Shown: piece by piece, positions 34,259-46,997 of the stretch
Layout of the letters: each line of letters begins with the position of its first letter
Numbering within the stretch: the first letter of the stretch is position 1
Assembly (NCBI RefSeq): GCF_004193775.1
Contig: NC_041003.1
Span: 42,537,611 to 42,601,610 of the forward strand
Direction: 5' to 3'
Source: Glycine soja
Lineage: Eukaryota > Streptophyta > Magnoliopsida > Fabales > Fabaceae
DNA length: 64,000 bases
Notes under the pieces: model-generated
What the model saw: the letters and a program-made list of their open reading frames with translations, nothing else
What the model was told of the DNA's origin: nothing
The model's database searches: none
Made by a program: the position numbers and the translations under genes

Positions 34259-37200
34259 ATGGCCATGGCTCTTCCTCTTCGCAGACTCTCCTCCACCCTC
34301 AACAAACCTCTCGCCAGCGCTACTTCCATTTATCATCGCATGGTATAAATATACATTTCTTTACATTCATTTCCCCTTTCATTCTCTTCATAACACTGTG
34401 TGTGTGTGTGTGTGTGTGTGTGTGCTTCTTCGTTGTTGCAGTCCTCCTCGCTCTCCGCTCAGGAGAAAGACAAATCTCGCGCCGATGTAAGCCAATTCAT
34501 ATTCTCTCACTAACCTCGCGTTCGTTCGCATCTGATTCAATTTTCTTCTTCTATGCATGCCAGTGGATAAAGCAGCTCAACGATCCTCTCGAGACCATCG
34601 ATCCCGAGATCGCTGACATAATCGAACTCGAAAAAGCGCGTCAATGGAAGGTGAATCCAAGTTTCATTGTAGTAGAGTGCTTTGCTTTGAAGTTTGGATT
34701 GATAAATAGCGTTTCCGATTTTATGCATAATTGTTGTTTATGGAAGTTTATTTTGTACGGAATGCGTAGGGGTTCGAACTTATACCTTCGGAGAATTTCA
34801 CGTCGCTGTCGGTGATGCAAGCCGTTGGATCGGTGATGACGAATAAATACAGCGAAGGATATCCCGGTGCTAGATACTATGGAGGAAATGAGTATGTGGA
34901 TCTGTTTTTGAATGTTTTGTTTTGAATTTAGAAATTTAGAAATCTATTGTAGAATATGGATTGCTGTGTGTTGATTTTGGGATTGCGTGTATTATTCGGG
35001 GTTTAGGTACATTGACATGGCTGAGACCTTGTGTCAGAAGCGTGCACTTGAAGCTTTTCGGCTGGATCCAGCAAAATGGGGAGGTTAGTATTTGTTTGTT
35101 TGGTTGTGACTTTCTTTTTATGGTTCAGATTTGTTGCTACTTGCATGAAAGCTACTGAGCATAGCTAATATATTATTGGAGATCACGTAGGTTGTATTGT
35201 AGGTGCTTGGTAGATGTCTTAGAACAGGACACAGGGTTTTACTTTACGTTTCATGCATTTTAAAAGCAAAACATGAGATTACAAAATGGTATATCCTGGT
35301 TCTGCTAAAAGGGGAGGAACCAAGGAAAACAGAACAGAACCTTGTTGTTTGCGTACCAAATGTTCCCAGTCCCTGAGAGCATATCCTGATATATTAATCA
35401 TTTACTGTGTTCAAATGAACATTTTAAGTGGTTTGAGTTTCTTTTGTGGTAATAAAACAGCCATCTACTATTGCAGTAAAATATTCAATCATTGATGTTT
35501 TATTCCTTGTTTTCTTCTTTCATTTCCTTTTATTTGTTTTTTTGTCTCTCTTTGTACGTTGTATATCGCCTCATGGGATGAGATAATGCTTTTGTTGTTG
35601 TTGTCATCTCTCTCTATATTGTATACTATCATGACCGATGTTTACTTCATTTTGTAGCTTGCTGATTGAAGGTTGAGAATTTTGTTTGTTGCATTATATA
35701 TATATATATATAATATGCAACAAACATATAGAAAACTGGTGTTAATCACTCTTTCCAGTATTCAATTTTATATCTGATCCTAGAAATTTGTATATCAAGT
35801 GATAATCTTTGAGAAGTTTTGAATATATTGGAGGATTATCTTAAAATCATTTTTTATTGGACACGTCATGTACTTAACATATAGAAAACTGTTTGGAGTA
35901 AAAAGAAAAATATAATTTCTTTGTGATAGAAATTTACTAATATTACTGGAGAATCTATAGAATTCTCCTGCTTTGGAATTTTAATGCATCTTATTTTTTA
36001 GCATGTTACCTTGTTGGATAAATAGTTTGTTATTTTTTTGGTGAACTGGTGTTATTCTTTTGTTGGATCGTTCATATGTCTTTTCTATTATTTTCCTCCA
36101 CAACTTGGGGGAACAAAATTTTGAGTATGTGCTTTCTTGGAGAATCTTATGTTCTCTGCTTTTTGACAGTCAATGTGCAATCATTATCTGGATCCCCTTC
36201 TAACTTCCAAGTTTACACTGCTTTATTGAAACCTCATGAGAGAATTATGGCACTTGATCTTCCCCATGGTGGGCATCTGTCGCATGGTTATCAGGTTAAG
36301 TTCTGCTTATGATTATCAGTTGTGGTCATTTTACCTGCTGCCATGAGTTGATAATCATACTAAGTCTGCAATAAGACATGATGAATGAATGTCGTAGCAA
36401 TAGCTCATATTAGTTTAGTTTTTTTCCCCCTCCTTTTTGGCCAAATTGGTACTCATGTGATCTGTATGTAGACTTTATTTTCGTTTTATTTTGTAGATCA
36501 GAGTTTTCATTAAGCAGGAGCTAGTTTAAAAGGGATTACTTCTAAGACTATAAAAATTCTATTTAGTAAAGAAAGAAAAGAAAAAAATTAATTCAGAAGA
36601 GAAACCCAATCCCTTTGCATGTCACACCTAGGAGTAGGAACACCCTTAAAAATCCTGTGAGCAGAAATCCAAGAGGAAGCAAAGAAAACAAGCTTTTCAC
36701 ATCAAAAGGTGAGGGAGGAAAAAATTTGTAGACAAAAATTTTGAAATCATATTCCAGCCACAAACTTTGTGATTGAAATCAATTCTCACTAAACTACCTT
36801 GTTAGATTAATACAAAGACTAGAAGCAATCTAAAAGATTTCAATTGGGCTAGAACATTTCTGAAATTATCTGCCCCTTATGAAATCAAAAGAACAGTGTT
36901 GTCTGAAACTGCAAATGAACAACTTCCTCACTGCTCAATATCACCATAAGACCCCTTATCTAACCTCTAACAACCATTCATTAGCAATTCCCCTTGCACC
37001 CTTTTTTAACTGTAGCAATGTGTGCCATATTCTTTGTAACAAGTTTTTGATTATTTGTTTGTGTCATGCAGACTGACACCAAGAAGATATCAGCTGTATC
37101 TATATTTTTTGAAACAATGCCATACAGATTGAATGAGAGCACTGGTTATATCGATTATGACCAGGTAGGTAGGTACCATTGTATTCTGTGTTGTGGATAT

Positions 37201-40200
37201 TTCTTCTTATCAAAGAAAATCTTTTAAGCAGTCAGACTGTTTCTATTTCAGTCAGTAGAGATTATGTTATTAAAATCATTATCCAATTCCTTTAAATTAT
37301 TGCAGTGATTATGAATTTTAGAGATATATTGATTGGTCCACTGGCCCTCCCCCCAATAAAAAAAATCAATGTGTATGGTAGGGGAAGAGGAAGTAGTAGG
37401 AGAGGATTGGGGTCATCAGGCCATGTGGACATGTATGAAAGGTGTGTGGTCAGTATGTTCTGGGTTTGTTTTGTAACAACCTGCTTAATTTCTAGATGGG
37501 GATAGAGGGCAGAATTGGTCAGTTGGAAAGTATTAGGAAAGAAAGGAGAGAAGATGTTTGTTCTAATCTTTCAAAAGTTAATCATTTCACAGCCTAGATC
37601 AAAATATTTTGTCCTCTTAGTAGTTGACTGCCACAGCATTCATTGTTCTGTTATCTATCTGTATTGCATAAATATTTCCTTTCAAATGGGAAAAAAGATA
37701 TTTTTCTGAATGTGATGAGGGGTTAGATTCACACTTATTTGCAAAGTCCCCCTTTCATGCATACTGTTGGTTGAGACTGTTCTATAATAGCTTGACTTAT
37801 TTAATATTCGCAGTTGGAGAAAAGTGCAGTACTTTTTAGGCCAAAATTAATAGTTGCTGGTGCTAGTGCTTATGCTCGCCTTTATGATTATGCACGTGTT
37901 CGCAAGGTAAATTATATCTGATACAGAAACTTAGGTATTTAATGTTTAGAACAATTCAGTCATGATGATATTGAATCTTATATGCTTGAATTTGTACAGG
38001 TCTGTGATAAGCAGAAGGCAGTTCTGTTGGCTGATATGGCACATATCAGTGGATTGGTTGCTGCAGGTGTTATTCCTTCTCCTTTTGATTATGCAGATGT
38101 TGTAACAACCACAACACATAAGTCACTTCGTGGACCACGTGGGGCTATGATTTTCTTCAGGAAGGGTGTGAAAGAGATAAACAAACAAGGGAAGGAAGTG
38201 AGTTTTAAATTATAAATTTAATGTTTTATGGAGATAAGGAATTCAAAAATAGGGTAAAATACACTTTAAACCCCTGAAGTATAGCATTTCCATAACTTAC
38301 TCCCCCAGTCCTATGAAGTGTTTTTGTTATTATTTACCCTCAAGTGGTTTAGTTTAAGTCAAAAACATTACTTTTTCAGATAAATCAAACAGAAGTTAAC
38401 CTTCCAACACTTGAAGCCAAACTCCAAGGGGGTTATGTGATAAAGAAAAATACTCTATGGCGGTGGGAGTTGAATTGTTAAATAAACCAACTTCAGGGGG
38501 CTTTAAGTAATAAAATTAAATTGTTTTTGTATTGGTAAGGTCACATGGTGTGCATGTGCCTTGTGTTCCTTTAATTTTAAGAAGTAAACATTTCCACTTA
38601 AAATCAACCATCAAGGGGGTTAAGTGATCAAATGAAAACTGACCTTTTCTCTCTTCCTTTATGTGAGGGGAGATGGAGTTGAGAAAGGGCGATACTTCAA
38701 GGATATAAAATACATCTTATCCTAAAAGTATAAGTTCTCCATTTGTAGTAGTTGTAGGCTGTGTTCATAAATAATATTTATAGACATGCTTGTTTAATAC
38801 TTTCTTAAAACAATTTGTCAGTATTTTGGATATGTAAAAATCCCACACCAGCTGAATATTTGGGTGACAAATATGACTTGAGCAATCCTTTCTCATTAAC
38901 TTAGCTTTGAGTTATGCCCTGTCTTTTCTCAATTCTAACATTTTATCAAAGCCTATGTAAAACTTCATGTTGGGCCACTAGAGATTTCCACGTTGGTTGG
39001 GTATATAGGCAAAGTACCCCTTATAATGACTTGAGCAATACTCTTCACTTGAGCTTGCTTTGAGGGTCGAGTTAGGCTCATTTTTTTTTCATTTGCAACC
39101 ATTTTGAAGTTGGGTAACCTGAAAAAGTTCTTTATTTGCTGAATCCATCCTACAGGTGTTGTATGACTATGAAGACAGAATAAATCAGGCTGTTTTTCCT
39201 GGACTTCAAGGTGGTCCACACAATCACACTATTTCTGGCTTAGCAGTTGCACTGAAGCAGGTTCTATAATTGACTAGGCAAAGAAACTGTAGTTATTATA
39301 GTTTTCCATGTAAACATTTCATTTTCTATAAAAACATAATGATCATTCTTGTACATCTGTTGCCAGGCTTAAGTTCAGTTCTTTCTTCATTTCTGTAAAT
39401 GTAGGCTATGACACCAGAATTCAAGAATTACCAAAAGCAAGTACTTAGCAACTGCTCAGCATTTGCACAGGTAAAATGAATGATATTTGTATGATGCACA
39501 CCAATGTTGTATAAAGCCATTACAAACTAGTTATTATTTATTAGTTGTATCTTCTACAGTTCTACTAAATGTTTAGCCTGACATTTTTTCAGTTATAACT
39601 GACCCTACTGTGTTGTTTGAACTACAGAGTTTGTTAGAGAAAGGCTACGAACTTGTATCTGGTGGAACTGACAACCATTTAGTGTTAGTGAACTTAAGAA
39701 ACAAGGTAAATGATGTGATCCTTTTCTCTGAAAATTTCTTGGTTATAATTTGTCTCAAAAGAAACCCAGATAGTGCCAAATTGTTTTTACATGTCAAATA
39801 GACCTGTTCAGAGCAGCCTTTCTATGCTTGGTTTAAATCATACATTGAGTACTTGGTGAGAATGGAAGATCAGCTATTAGTATGTGGATAAGTTGGCTTC
39901 AAAAGATATTTATTATGGAACATGGAATATTGTAACGTATAGATACATGACTGGGATGTTTTTTTTTTAAAAGAATTATGTTATGTGAAGAAAATTTTAT
40001 TGAGAGCTCACTGGAAGATAAAACCCAATAGACATTGATAGACGTAATATGAAAATGACGCTATCTTAGTACTTATTGCTCAGTAAGGAGTTAGAAATTG
40101 ACATCTAACATGTATCATTATAGTTATTCTACCAACCCAAACTACTAGAAACATCTCGAACCTTTTACGGGCATTTTATTAGTTATTCTAGGCAAACAAG

Positions 40201-40946
40201 TCAACAACTTCTTCAATGTTTGTCAAGTGACCAAATTATTTTATGGAATGTTTCCAGTGTTGAGGTTTGGTAATTAAGGTATTTATTTGGTAACCCAAGA
40301 TTGTGAAAGATGTTAATATTTTTGTTGGGTTCGATTTCATGAGTAGTATTTATATTTCATAGCATCAAGGAGAGAGCAGTTTTACATGCTGTGCTGTTTG
40401 ACAGGGCATTGATGGTTCTAGGGTTGAGAAGGTACTGGAAGCAGTTCATATAGCTGCCAATAAAAATACTGTTCCAGGGGATGTGTCTGCTATGGTTCCT
40501 GGAGGCATTCGAATGGGTACAGTCTGTTGCTCATCTTTTTTTATGCTTGTTAGTGGATCTATAATTACATGTTAATGAAGATTAACTTGTGATTCAGGAA
40601 CCCCTGCTCTCACATCTAGGGGATTTGTTGAGGAAGATTTCGAAAAAGTAGCTGAATACTTTGATGCAGCTGTCAAGTTAGCCTTGCAGATTAAGGAAAA
40701 CACCAATGGTTGATCCTACCTTACCTTCGTACATCTGAGTTCTTTGTTATGTTTGCAGTTTTAACGTCTCATAAATCACTCTTTTTGTTGGTTACAGGTA
40801 CAAAGTTGAAGGATTTTGTGGCAGCTATGCAATCAGATGAACAAGTTCAATCTAAGATTGCTAATCTCCGTCATGAAGTAGAGGATTATGCTAAGCAGTT
40901 TCCCACAATTGGTTTTGACATAGAAACAATGAAGTATGGCAAATGA
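34259..40946 (+). CDS. SHM1: Serine hydroxymethyltransferase, mitochondrial, 15 exons
   Basis: This PLP enzyme interconverts serine and glycine with tetrahydrofolate. In leaf mitochondria it works with glycine decarboxylase in photorespiration. Exons: 34259-34342, 34442-34486, 34564-34650, 34770-34891, 35007-35083, 36170-36294, 37072-37164, 37814-37906, 38000-38197, 39156-39260, 39405-39470, 39628-39705, 40405-40516, 40598-40708, 40798-40946. All introns are GT-AG, and the exons add to 1545 nt (514 residues), close to the 517 of Arabidopsis SHM1. The first 35 or so residues are rich in Arg and Ser with no acidic residue, a mitochondrial presequence. Landmarks: GGHLSHGY (173-179), DMAHISG with Asp254 and His257, and [11 protein letters not shown] with Lys283 as the PLP lysine. 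All key residues are intact. Cytosolic SHMT lacks this presequence. Confidence 0.97.
34397..34424. repeat. (TG)14 microsatellite in SHMT intron 1
   Basis: A perfect TG run ends 17 bp before the 3' splice site of intron 1, so length variation would alter the distance between the branch point region and the acceptor. Confidence 0.95.
38250..38724. mobile_element. Inverted-repeat element in SHMT intron 9
   Basis: The left end reads TAGGGTAAAATACACTTTAA followed by CCCTGAAGTATAGC. The right end, read inward, gives TAGGATAAGATGTATTTTAT followed by CCTTGAAGTATCGC, so about 36 bp are inverted with a handful of mismatches. The unit is 475 bp and non-coding. No clear target duplication was found. It is probably an old MITE-like element. 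Confidence 0.6.
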
Positions 40947-41504
40947 AGATGACATTTGGAACTTCTTGTGGAGTATTATTTGGAAACTTCTGGAATTAAT
41001 AACACGGAATTAATAACACGGAATTTCATGGTGAAAATTCCTCGTGATCGCCAATGTACTACTGGTGTAGCAAAAAGGAGGTCGAACACTTGTGGATTTT
41101 TCTATTTGGTGAATTTGTGCCATAATTTGAAATAAATTACCATAATTCCTCCTCTATTTACAAATCCCATCCTCTCTACTTCGAATTTGCAGAAATTGAA
41201 GTACCCCATAAATTTTATTATGGCATCACCCTTAAAGTTATTTAATGTAAAGCTAGCACTCGCACCAGTTCTCGAACTTGCAGAGTAATATTTTGTACTA
41301 TTAGTGTGATGATAATGAGAACCTAGTACAGGAAGAAATATCAATAGAAGGGAGAAGAGAGGGACCCCGAGGAGGAGTTCAAAAGTAAAAAAAAAAAGAG
41401 GAACAAGTTGTTTATGCCTATGATGATTAAATTATTCATTTAGTCTATATGTTTATCTCCATACTGTATATTATAATTTATAAATAGTAAAAATATAAAA
41501 AATT

Positions 41505-41990
41505 ATGAGCTAAACTGTAATTTTGACTTCCTAATTTTTTAAATTCATGATATTAGTATTCTTGATTTTTAATTATAATATTTGGTTCCCTAGTTTTATA
41601 AATTTATGATTTTGATTTCCTTGATAAATTATTATCTAATAATTGTGATTATTAGAAATATTAAATTAAATAAAATTATTAATCATTAAAATTTTTTTAT
41701 AAAATTATTAATTCTAATGTAGTGCTATTACCGGTGGAGTCGCGTGTGATAATGGAGGTAAAATAGGTGTTTGTAGAGAAGATGATGAGCACAATGTTAT
41801 AGAAAATTAGGATTATTATTTTTTATTTGATTTTTAATAATTGATAACTTTTATTGATTTATAATTAACTTAATAACTCAATTAATAAAAAATATTTATC
41901 AATAATCTACGAGGAGGACCAAAATTATCCATTTATACGATTAGGGAGATCAAATGTTACAATTAAAAATAAGGAGAACCAAAATTGCAT
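41505..41990. mobile_element. Decayed element with long imperfect inverted arms
   Basis: The left arm includes TAATTTTGACTTCCTAATTT and TTTGGTTCCCTAGTTTTATA. The right arm, read inward, includes CAATTTTGGTTCTCCTTATT and TTTGATCTCCCTAATCGTAT. The order and spacing of these phrases agree over about 130 bp per arm. The centre (about 41730-41790) is less AT-rich. No target duplication and no protein were found. Confidence 0.45.
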
Positions 41991-42545
41991 ATTAGTCTAG
42001 TTTCTATATGTACATAAATTTTAAGTTTTGATTTGTGCTAAGAACATAGATAAAACTTTTTGACAATATAAAATTATCACAAAAGGTAGAGATAAACAGC
42101 TAGAAAAAAATTGTATAAGGACGAAAACTAACATTTTTTTTTCTACATAAGAACTAAAATTGTAAATTTAGAACATTTATAAGGATCAACTAACTAATTA
42201 AACAAAAGAAGAACTTGTTTGAAATGTTGAACCTCACTGGATACACAACATGTTTTTGATGGTCAAAGCTCGAATGAGTACAACGACTATACAACAATGG
42301 AGGAGAAATTTAGTGGTGATCACTTATGAAGGCTATGATGCTCAAGTCAATATCCGGGAAAATTGAACAAAAAATAAGAATTAGATGCATACTTCATATG
42401 CAAATGAGTCTTGTATACAAGTTGTTTGAGTGGTTATAGAACACATAAGACACGTGGCAAGAACATTATGATGCATGTGGGTGTGTGACTGATTAGTTAC
42501 CCACAAAGTTGGCCACACAAGTTGGTCAAAAGAGGTCAATGTCTT

Positions 42546-42914
42546 AGAATTTGAGTGTAGGCTTAACTCAATCCTACAGAAGGTTTGTAAGGTGAGAATT
42601 GTCCCACTTATATACTTTTATTTGATTATATCACTAGTTGATATAAGATCTCCAACACACCTTTCTCATGCTTAGACTTGGAAATCTTGCCTATGATGTT
42701 TGTAGGATTGTACATCTGTGAATGGATTAATAGCGATTCAACAATAAGTGACATGATAGCTCAACAACAATCACTTGGATAAGCTATGATATCATCTTAG
42801 AACTTGAGTTTGGACATAACTCAATTCTACAAATCGACTTGCAAGAGAAAAGTTGCTCACACTTATAAATTTTAATTTGGCCACATCATTAGCTAATATG
42901 GGATCTCCAACACA
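42546..42914 (+). repeat. Two direct copies of the dispersed legume repeat
   Basis: Copies at 42546-42660 and 42797-42914 both start TCTTAGAA-TTGAGT, pass through AACTCAAT-CTACA and end ATCTCCAACACA. They correspond in inverse orientation to the repeat at 680-840 and its relatives. The text between them is not repeated. Confidence 0.65.
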
Positions 42915-43408
42915 ATGTTGGTTTGGAGATCCCACTTGACACATGTCTATCATAGAGGTTGGCCATGCAAGTCAACCATAAGGCCAATAAGTCCTAATCC
43001 AATGGGAGTTGCTCTTCAATTAGCACAATCTCGTTGGAGAGAAACTCTACTTTTGCCACAAAGAGAAACAATTGTTACGTAGAGAAATTGCATTTGTTTG
43101 TTTTTTATGAGTCCTAAGAAATTTTAAACCGTATAAAATACGTTGTGGAGTCCACATAAACAATTTGTTTTTGAGTTGATGAATTGGAACAAAAATTTAA
43201 TTGGGTTGCTTGAAATACTAGAAATGTTATGACATTGTGAAAAAAAAAAGTAAAAAATAATACAAAGTTCCTTTTAGCAACTCATAATAGTTTCTTCGAT
43301 AAAGTTGTCCTAAACTTTTCTAAACTTAATTGCCCTAGCAACTCATAAATATATTTTTAATTAATGAAATATATAGTTTTTCATTATAAAATTATTTTTT
43401 AAATGATT

Positions 43409-43451
<43 letters not shown>

Positions 43452-43956
43452 CTTGTTATTTTGTTGTAATCTTTTTCGTATATTTATCTTTCATTGTAGT
43501 CTCTATAATATTTTATTTAATTTAAATTAGTCTCCTTAAAGAATATTTAATAAGAACTAAATTATCTATGCATTATAAGAAAAAAAATAAATAAAAGTGA
43601 ATATTGTAAAAGAATTAAAATAAAATACAAAATTAAAAAATAAATTGACAAAGACCATTTAAAAAATTATAAAAAATAAAATTAAAAAGAGTACATATCA
43701 GAAACAATGTTTTTTTTTAATTATGAGAAACATATTTAAACCTATTTTAAATGTTACTATTTTCTACTTACGTTCCCATGCTCAGGGAGTGGTTGTCATC
43801 AGATATCCGTTCCCCTCCTTCCCACAATTTTTATCCGAGCAAGAAAGAACGGGATATCATTATCAGTCATGAAAGCACTATCACTAGAAAACTCATGCCA
43901 TAATTCCCCTTTCTTTCCTTCATAGTCACAGTCATAGGCATAAGGCTCACTCTACC

Positions 43957-46900
43957 ATGGCTTCTTTCTTTTCCTCTGCTGTCACTGCTACTCTCAAGCT
44001 CCACCCACAATTCCCAAAATACTCACCTAGCTCCTATCCCCCAGAGAAGGTACTCTCTCTCTTTGGTCCTTATGTTAACTCACCTTTACATTTTTGTCTA
44101 TTATTAACCATTTTTCTAAACTTAATCCAACAGTTCTTAAAAATGAATAGTGTTTATAATAAAATAATAACAAAACTCGAGCTGAAATCAAGTATACCAC
44201 TAGTTTAGTCCCTGATATAACGCTGTTACATTAGTTCTTTAAATTAAGGAAATTTCACATAAGTATTTGAAGTGTCAATCATTTTAGTCCAAATTTTTAA
44301 AAATTTGCGCGACTTAAATGATAATATTAAGATATTTTAGAAATTAAAACGATAATAAGTGGTTTATATTTGGGATTTAGATGAAGCAACAAGAAATTTC
44401 AAGAATTTTATTTGAAATTTCCTTTGTTTCAAAGACTAATGAACATTTCGTTAGACTTTCAAGAACCAAAATGGTAGTTTACTTATTGAAGTCTGTACTG
44501 AAGCTATTTCAATATCATTTTAAGACTTTAATTGGTTGTATGCATAAGCAGTGCTTACAAATAGATTCACATCACATACAATTTTGTATTTTGGTCTATA
44601 GTGCAACCATTTTCTACGGATTGTTACTTCAAGGAACATAGCTTAATTTAATACAGTACTTATATTAAAATAATAATAAAATTCATGTTGCAATCTGTAC
44701 TGAAATTATTTCAATATCATTTTCAAGACCTTTAATTAGTTGTATGCAATGTATATAAGCAGTGTTCACACAAAAACTACTTACATCACATATACAACTA
44801 ATTTAACTGCAGCTTATGTTTTCAGGGTCAAAGCATTTCTTTCCAGAAAAGCCACAGATTCACACATTTGGATTTTGGGGAAGCACTTTTGTTGAACAAA
44901 GAGGGGACAGAGGAGGAGGAAAAATTGTTCTACGTTCCCTTGTTGCAACAATGCTTAGACAAGCGCTCCTATTCAGGTACACAAATTGTTCATGGTCATG
45001 TCATGAAAACAGGTTGCCATGATAATTTTTTTGTCATGTCATTTCTGGTCAATGTTTATGCCAAATGTGGGAACATGGAGGATGCTCGCAGGGTGTTTGA
45101 GAACATGCCTAGAAGAAATGTGGTGGCGTGGACCACGTTAATGGTGGGATTTGTGCAAAACTCACAGCCAAAGCACGCCATTCATGTGTTTCAAGAGATG
45201 TTGTATGCAGGAAGTTACCCTTCAATTTACACTCTTTCTGCTGTTCTACATGCTTGTAGTTCTTTGCAGTCTCTCAAGTTAGGAGATCAATTCCATGCTT
45301 ACATAATCAAATACCATCTTGACTTTGACACCAGTGTTGGCAGTGCGCTTTGTAGTTTATACTCCAAATGTGGCAGGTTGGAGGATGCTCTTAAAGCATT
45401 TAGTAGAATCAGAGAAAAGAATGTTATTTCGTGGACTTCAGCTGTTTCTGCTTGTGGGGACAATGGTGCACCTGTGAAGGGGTTGAGACTTTTTGTTGAG
45501 ATGATTTCTGAGGACATAAAGCCTAATGAGTTCACTTTGACCAGTGCCTTGAGCCAGTGTTGTGAAATTCCATCTTTGGAACTTGGGACTCAGGTTTGTT
45601 CGCTGTGCATTAAATTTGGCTATGAATCAAACCTACGTGTTAGAAATTCTTTGTTGTATTTGTACCTCAAAAGTGGTTTTATTGTTGAGGCTCATAGGTT
45701 CTTTAATAGAATGGATGATGTCAGTATGGTTACATGGAATGCAATGATTGCCGGGCATGCGCAAATGATGGAACTCACTAAGGATAATCTTTCTGCATGC
45801 CAAAGAGGAAGTGAAGCACTGAAAATTTTCTCCAAGTTGAATCAATCAGGCATGAAACCTGATCTGTTTACCTTATCTAGTGTCTTAAGTGTATGCAGTA
45901 GAATGCTGGCTATAGAGCAGGGGGAACAAATTCATGCACAGACTATCAAAACCGGATTCTTGTCGGATGTGATTGTAAGTACTTCACTGATTAGTATGTA
46001 CAATAAGTGTGGAAGCATTGAGAGGGCTAGCAAAGCATTTCTGGAGATGTCTACTAGAACTATGATAGCATGGACTTCTATGATTACAGGTTTTTCACAG
46101 CATGGTATGTCACAACAAGCATTGCATATTTTTGAGGATATGAGCCTAGCAGGAGTTAGACCAAACACGGTCACTTTTGTGGGTGTTTTATCAGCATGTA
46201 GCCATGCTGGCATGGTCAGTCAAGCACTCAACTACTTTGAGATTATGCAAAAGAAATATAAAATTAAGCCTGTTATGGACCACTATGAATGCATGGTTGA
46301 TATGTTTGTTAGATTAGGTCGGTTGGAGCAAGCTCTGAATTTCATAAAGAAAATGAATTATGAGCCTAGTGAGTTTATTTGGTCAAACTTTATTGCTGGT
46401 TGTAGAAGCCATGGGAATCTGGAATTGGGGTTTTATGCTTCTGAACAGTTACTAAGTCTCAAACCAAAAGATCCAGAGACTTATGTATTGTTGTTGAATA
46501 TGTACCTCTCAGCTGACCGTTTTGATGATGTTTCAAGGGTGAGGAAGATGATGGAAGTGGAGAAAGTTGGAAAGTTGAAGGATTGGAGCTGGATTAGCAT
46601 TAAAGACAAAGTGTATTCATTCAAAACCAATGACAAAACACACCCACCGAGTTCACTAATATGTAAATCATTGGAGGATTTACTTGCCAAAGCAAAGAAT
46701 CTTGGATATGAGATGCTAGAAAGTGTGGAAATAAGTGATGAAGAGGAGGAGGAAAAGACATCCTCCCCTACCATTTATCACAGTGAGAAGCTGGCCATTA
46801 CATTTGGGTTGGAGAACTTGCCAAATTCTTCTCCAATAAGAGTTGTCAAGAGCACCTTAATATGTAGGGATAGCCATAACTTTATTAAGTGTGTCTCAAC

Positions 46901-46997
46901 GCTAACGGGTAGGGAAATCATCGTTAAAGATAGTAAGCGGCTTCACAAATTTGTCAATGGAGAATGCTCATGTGGAAATTTTGGCGGTTTTCTCTAA
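43957..46997 (+). CDS. PLS-class PPR protein with degenerate DYW domain, 754 residues
   Basis: PLS-class PPR proteins of this type take part in organellar C-to-U RNA editing. Exon 1 (43957-44049) encodes 31 residues rich in Ser, Pro and Lys, a likely targeting peptide. Intron 1 is 44050-44825 (GTACTC to TTTCAG). Exon 2 (44826-46997) continues in frame as GQSISFQKSHRF. Tandem P, L and S units follow, with phrases such as VYAKCGNMEDARRVFENMPR and NVVAWTTLMVGF, then E and E+ motifs and a terminal DYW-like domain. That domain keeps the HSE signature (His683-Glu685) and a CSC (745-747). The preceding zinc motif is CRDSH, with serine at 714 where the second cysteine should be, and the tail ends NFGGFL instead of DYW. 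Deaminase activity is therefore doubtful. The editing site is unknown. Confidence 0.92.
44488..44805. repeat. Direct repeat within the DYW-PPR intron
   Basis: About 95 bp starting TCTGTACTGAAGCTATTTCA at 44490 recurs in diverged form at about 44695. Both copies share TTTCAATATCATTTT, TTTAATT-GTTGTATGCA and TAAGCAGTG-T-ACA. This is a local duplication inside the intron. Confidence 0.65.

Larger units (their letters stand above)
40960..43950. other. Intergenic stretch between SHMT and the DYW-PPR gene
   Basis: It begins with the SHMT 3' UTR, in which GGAATTAATAACAC is duplicated at about 40993 and 41008. It then holds an inverted-repeat element, two copies of a dispersed repeat and an (AT)n run at about 43414-43448. 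No other gene is supported. Confidence 0.5.
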
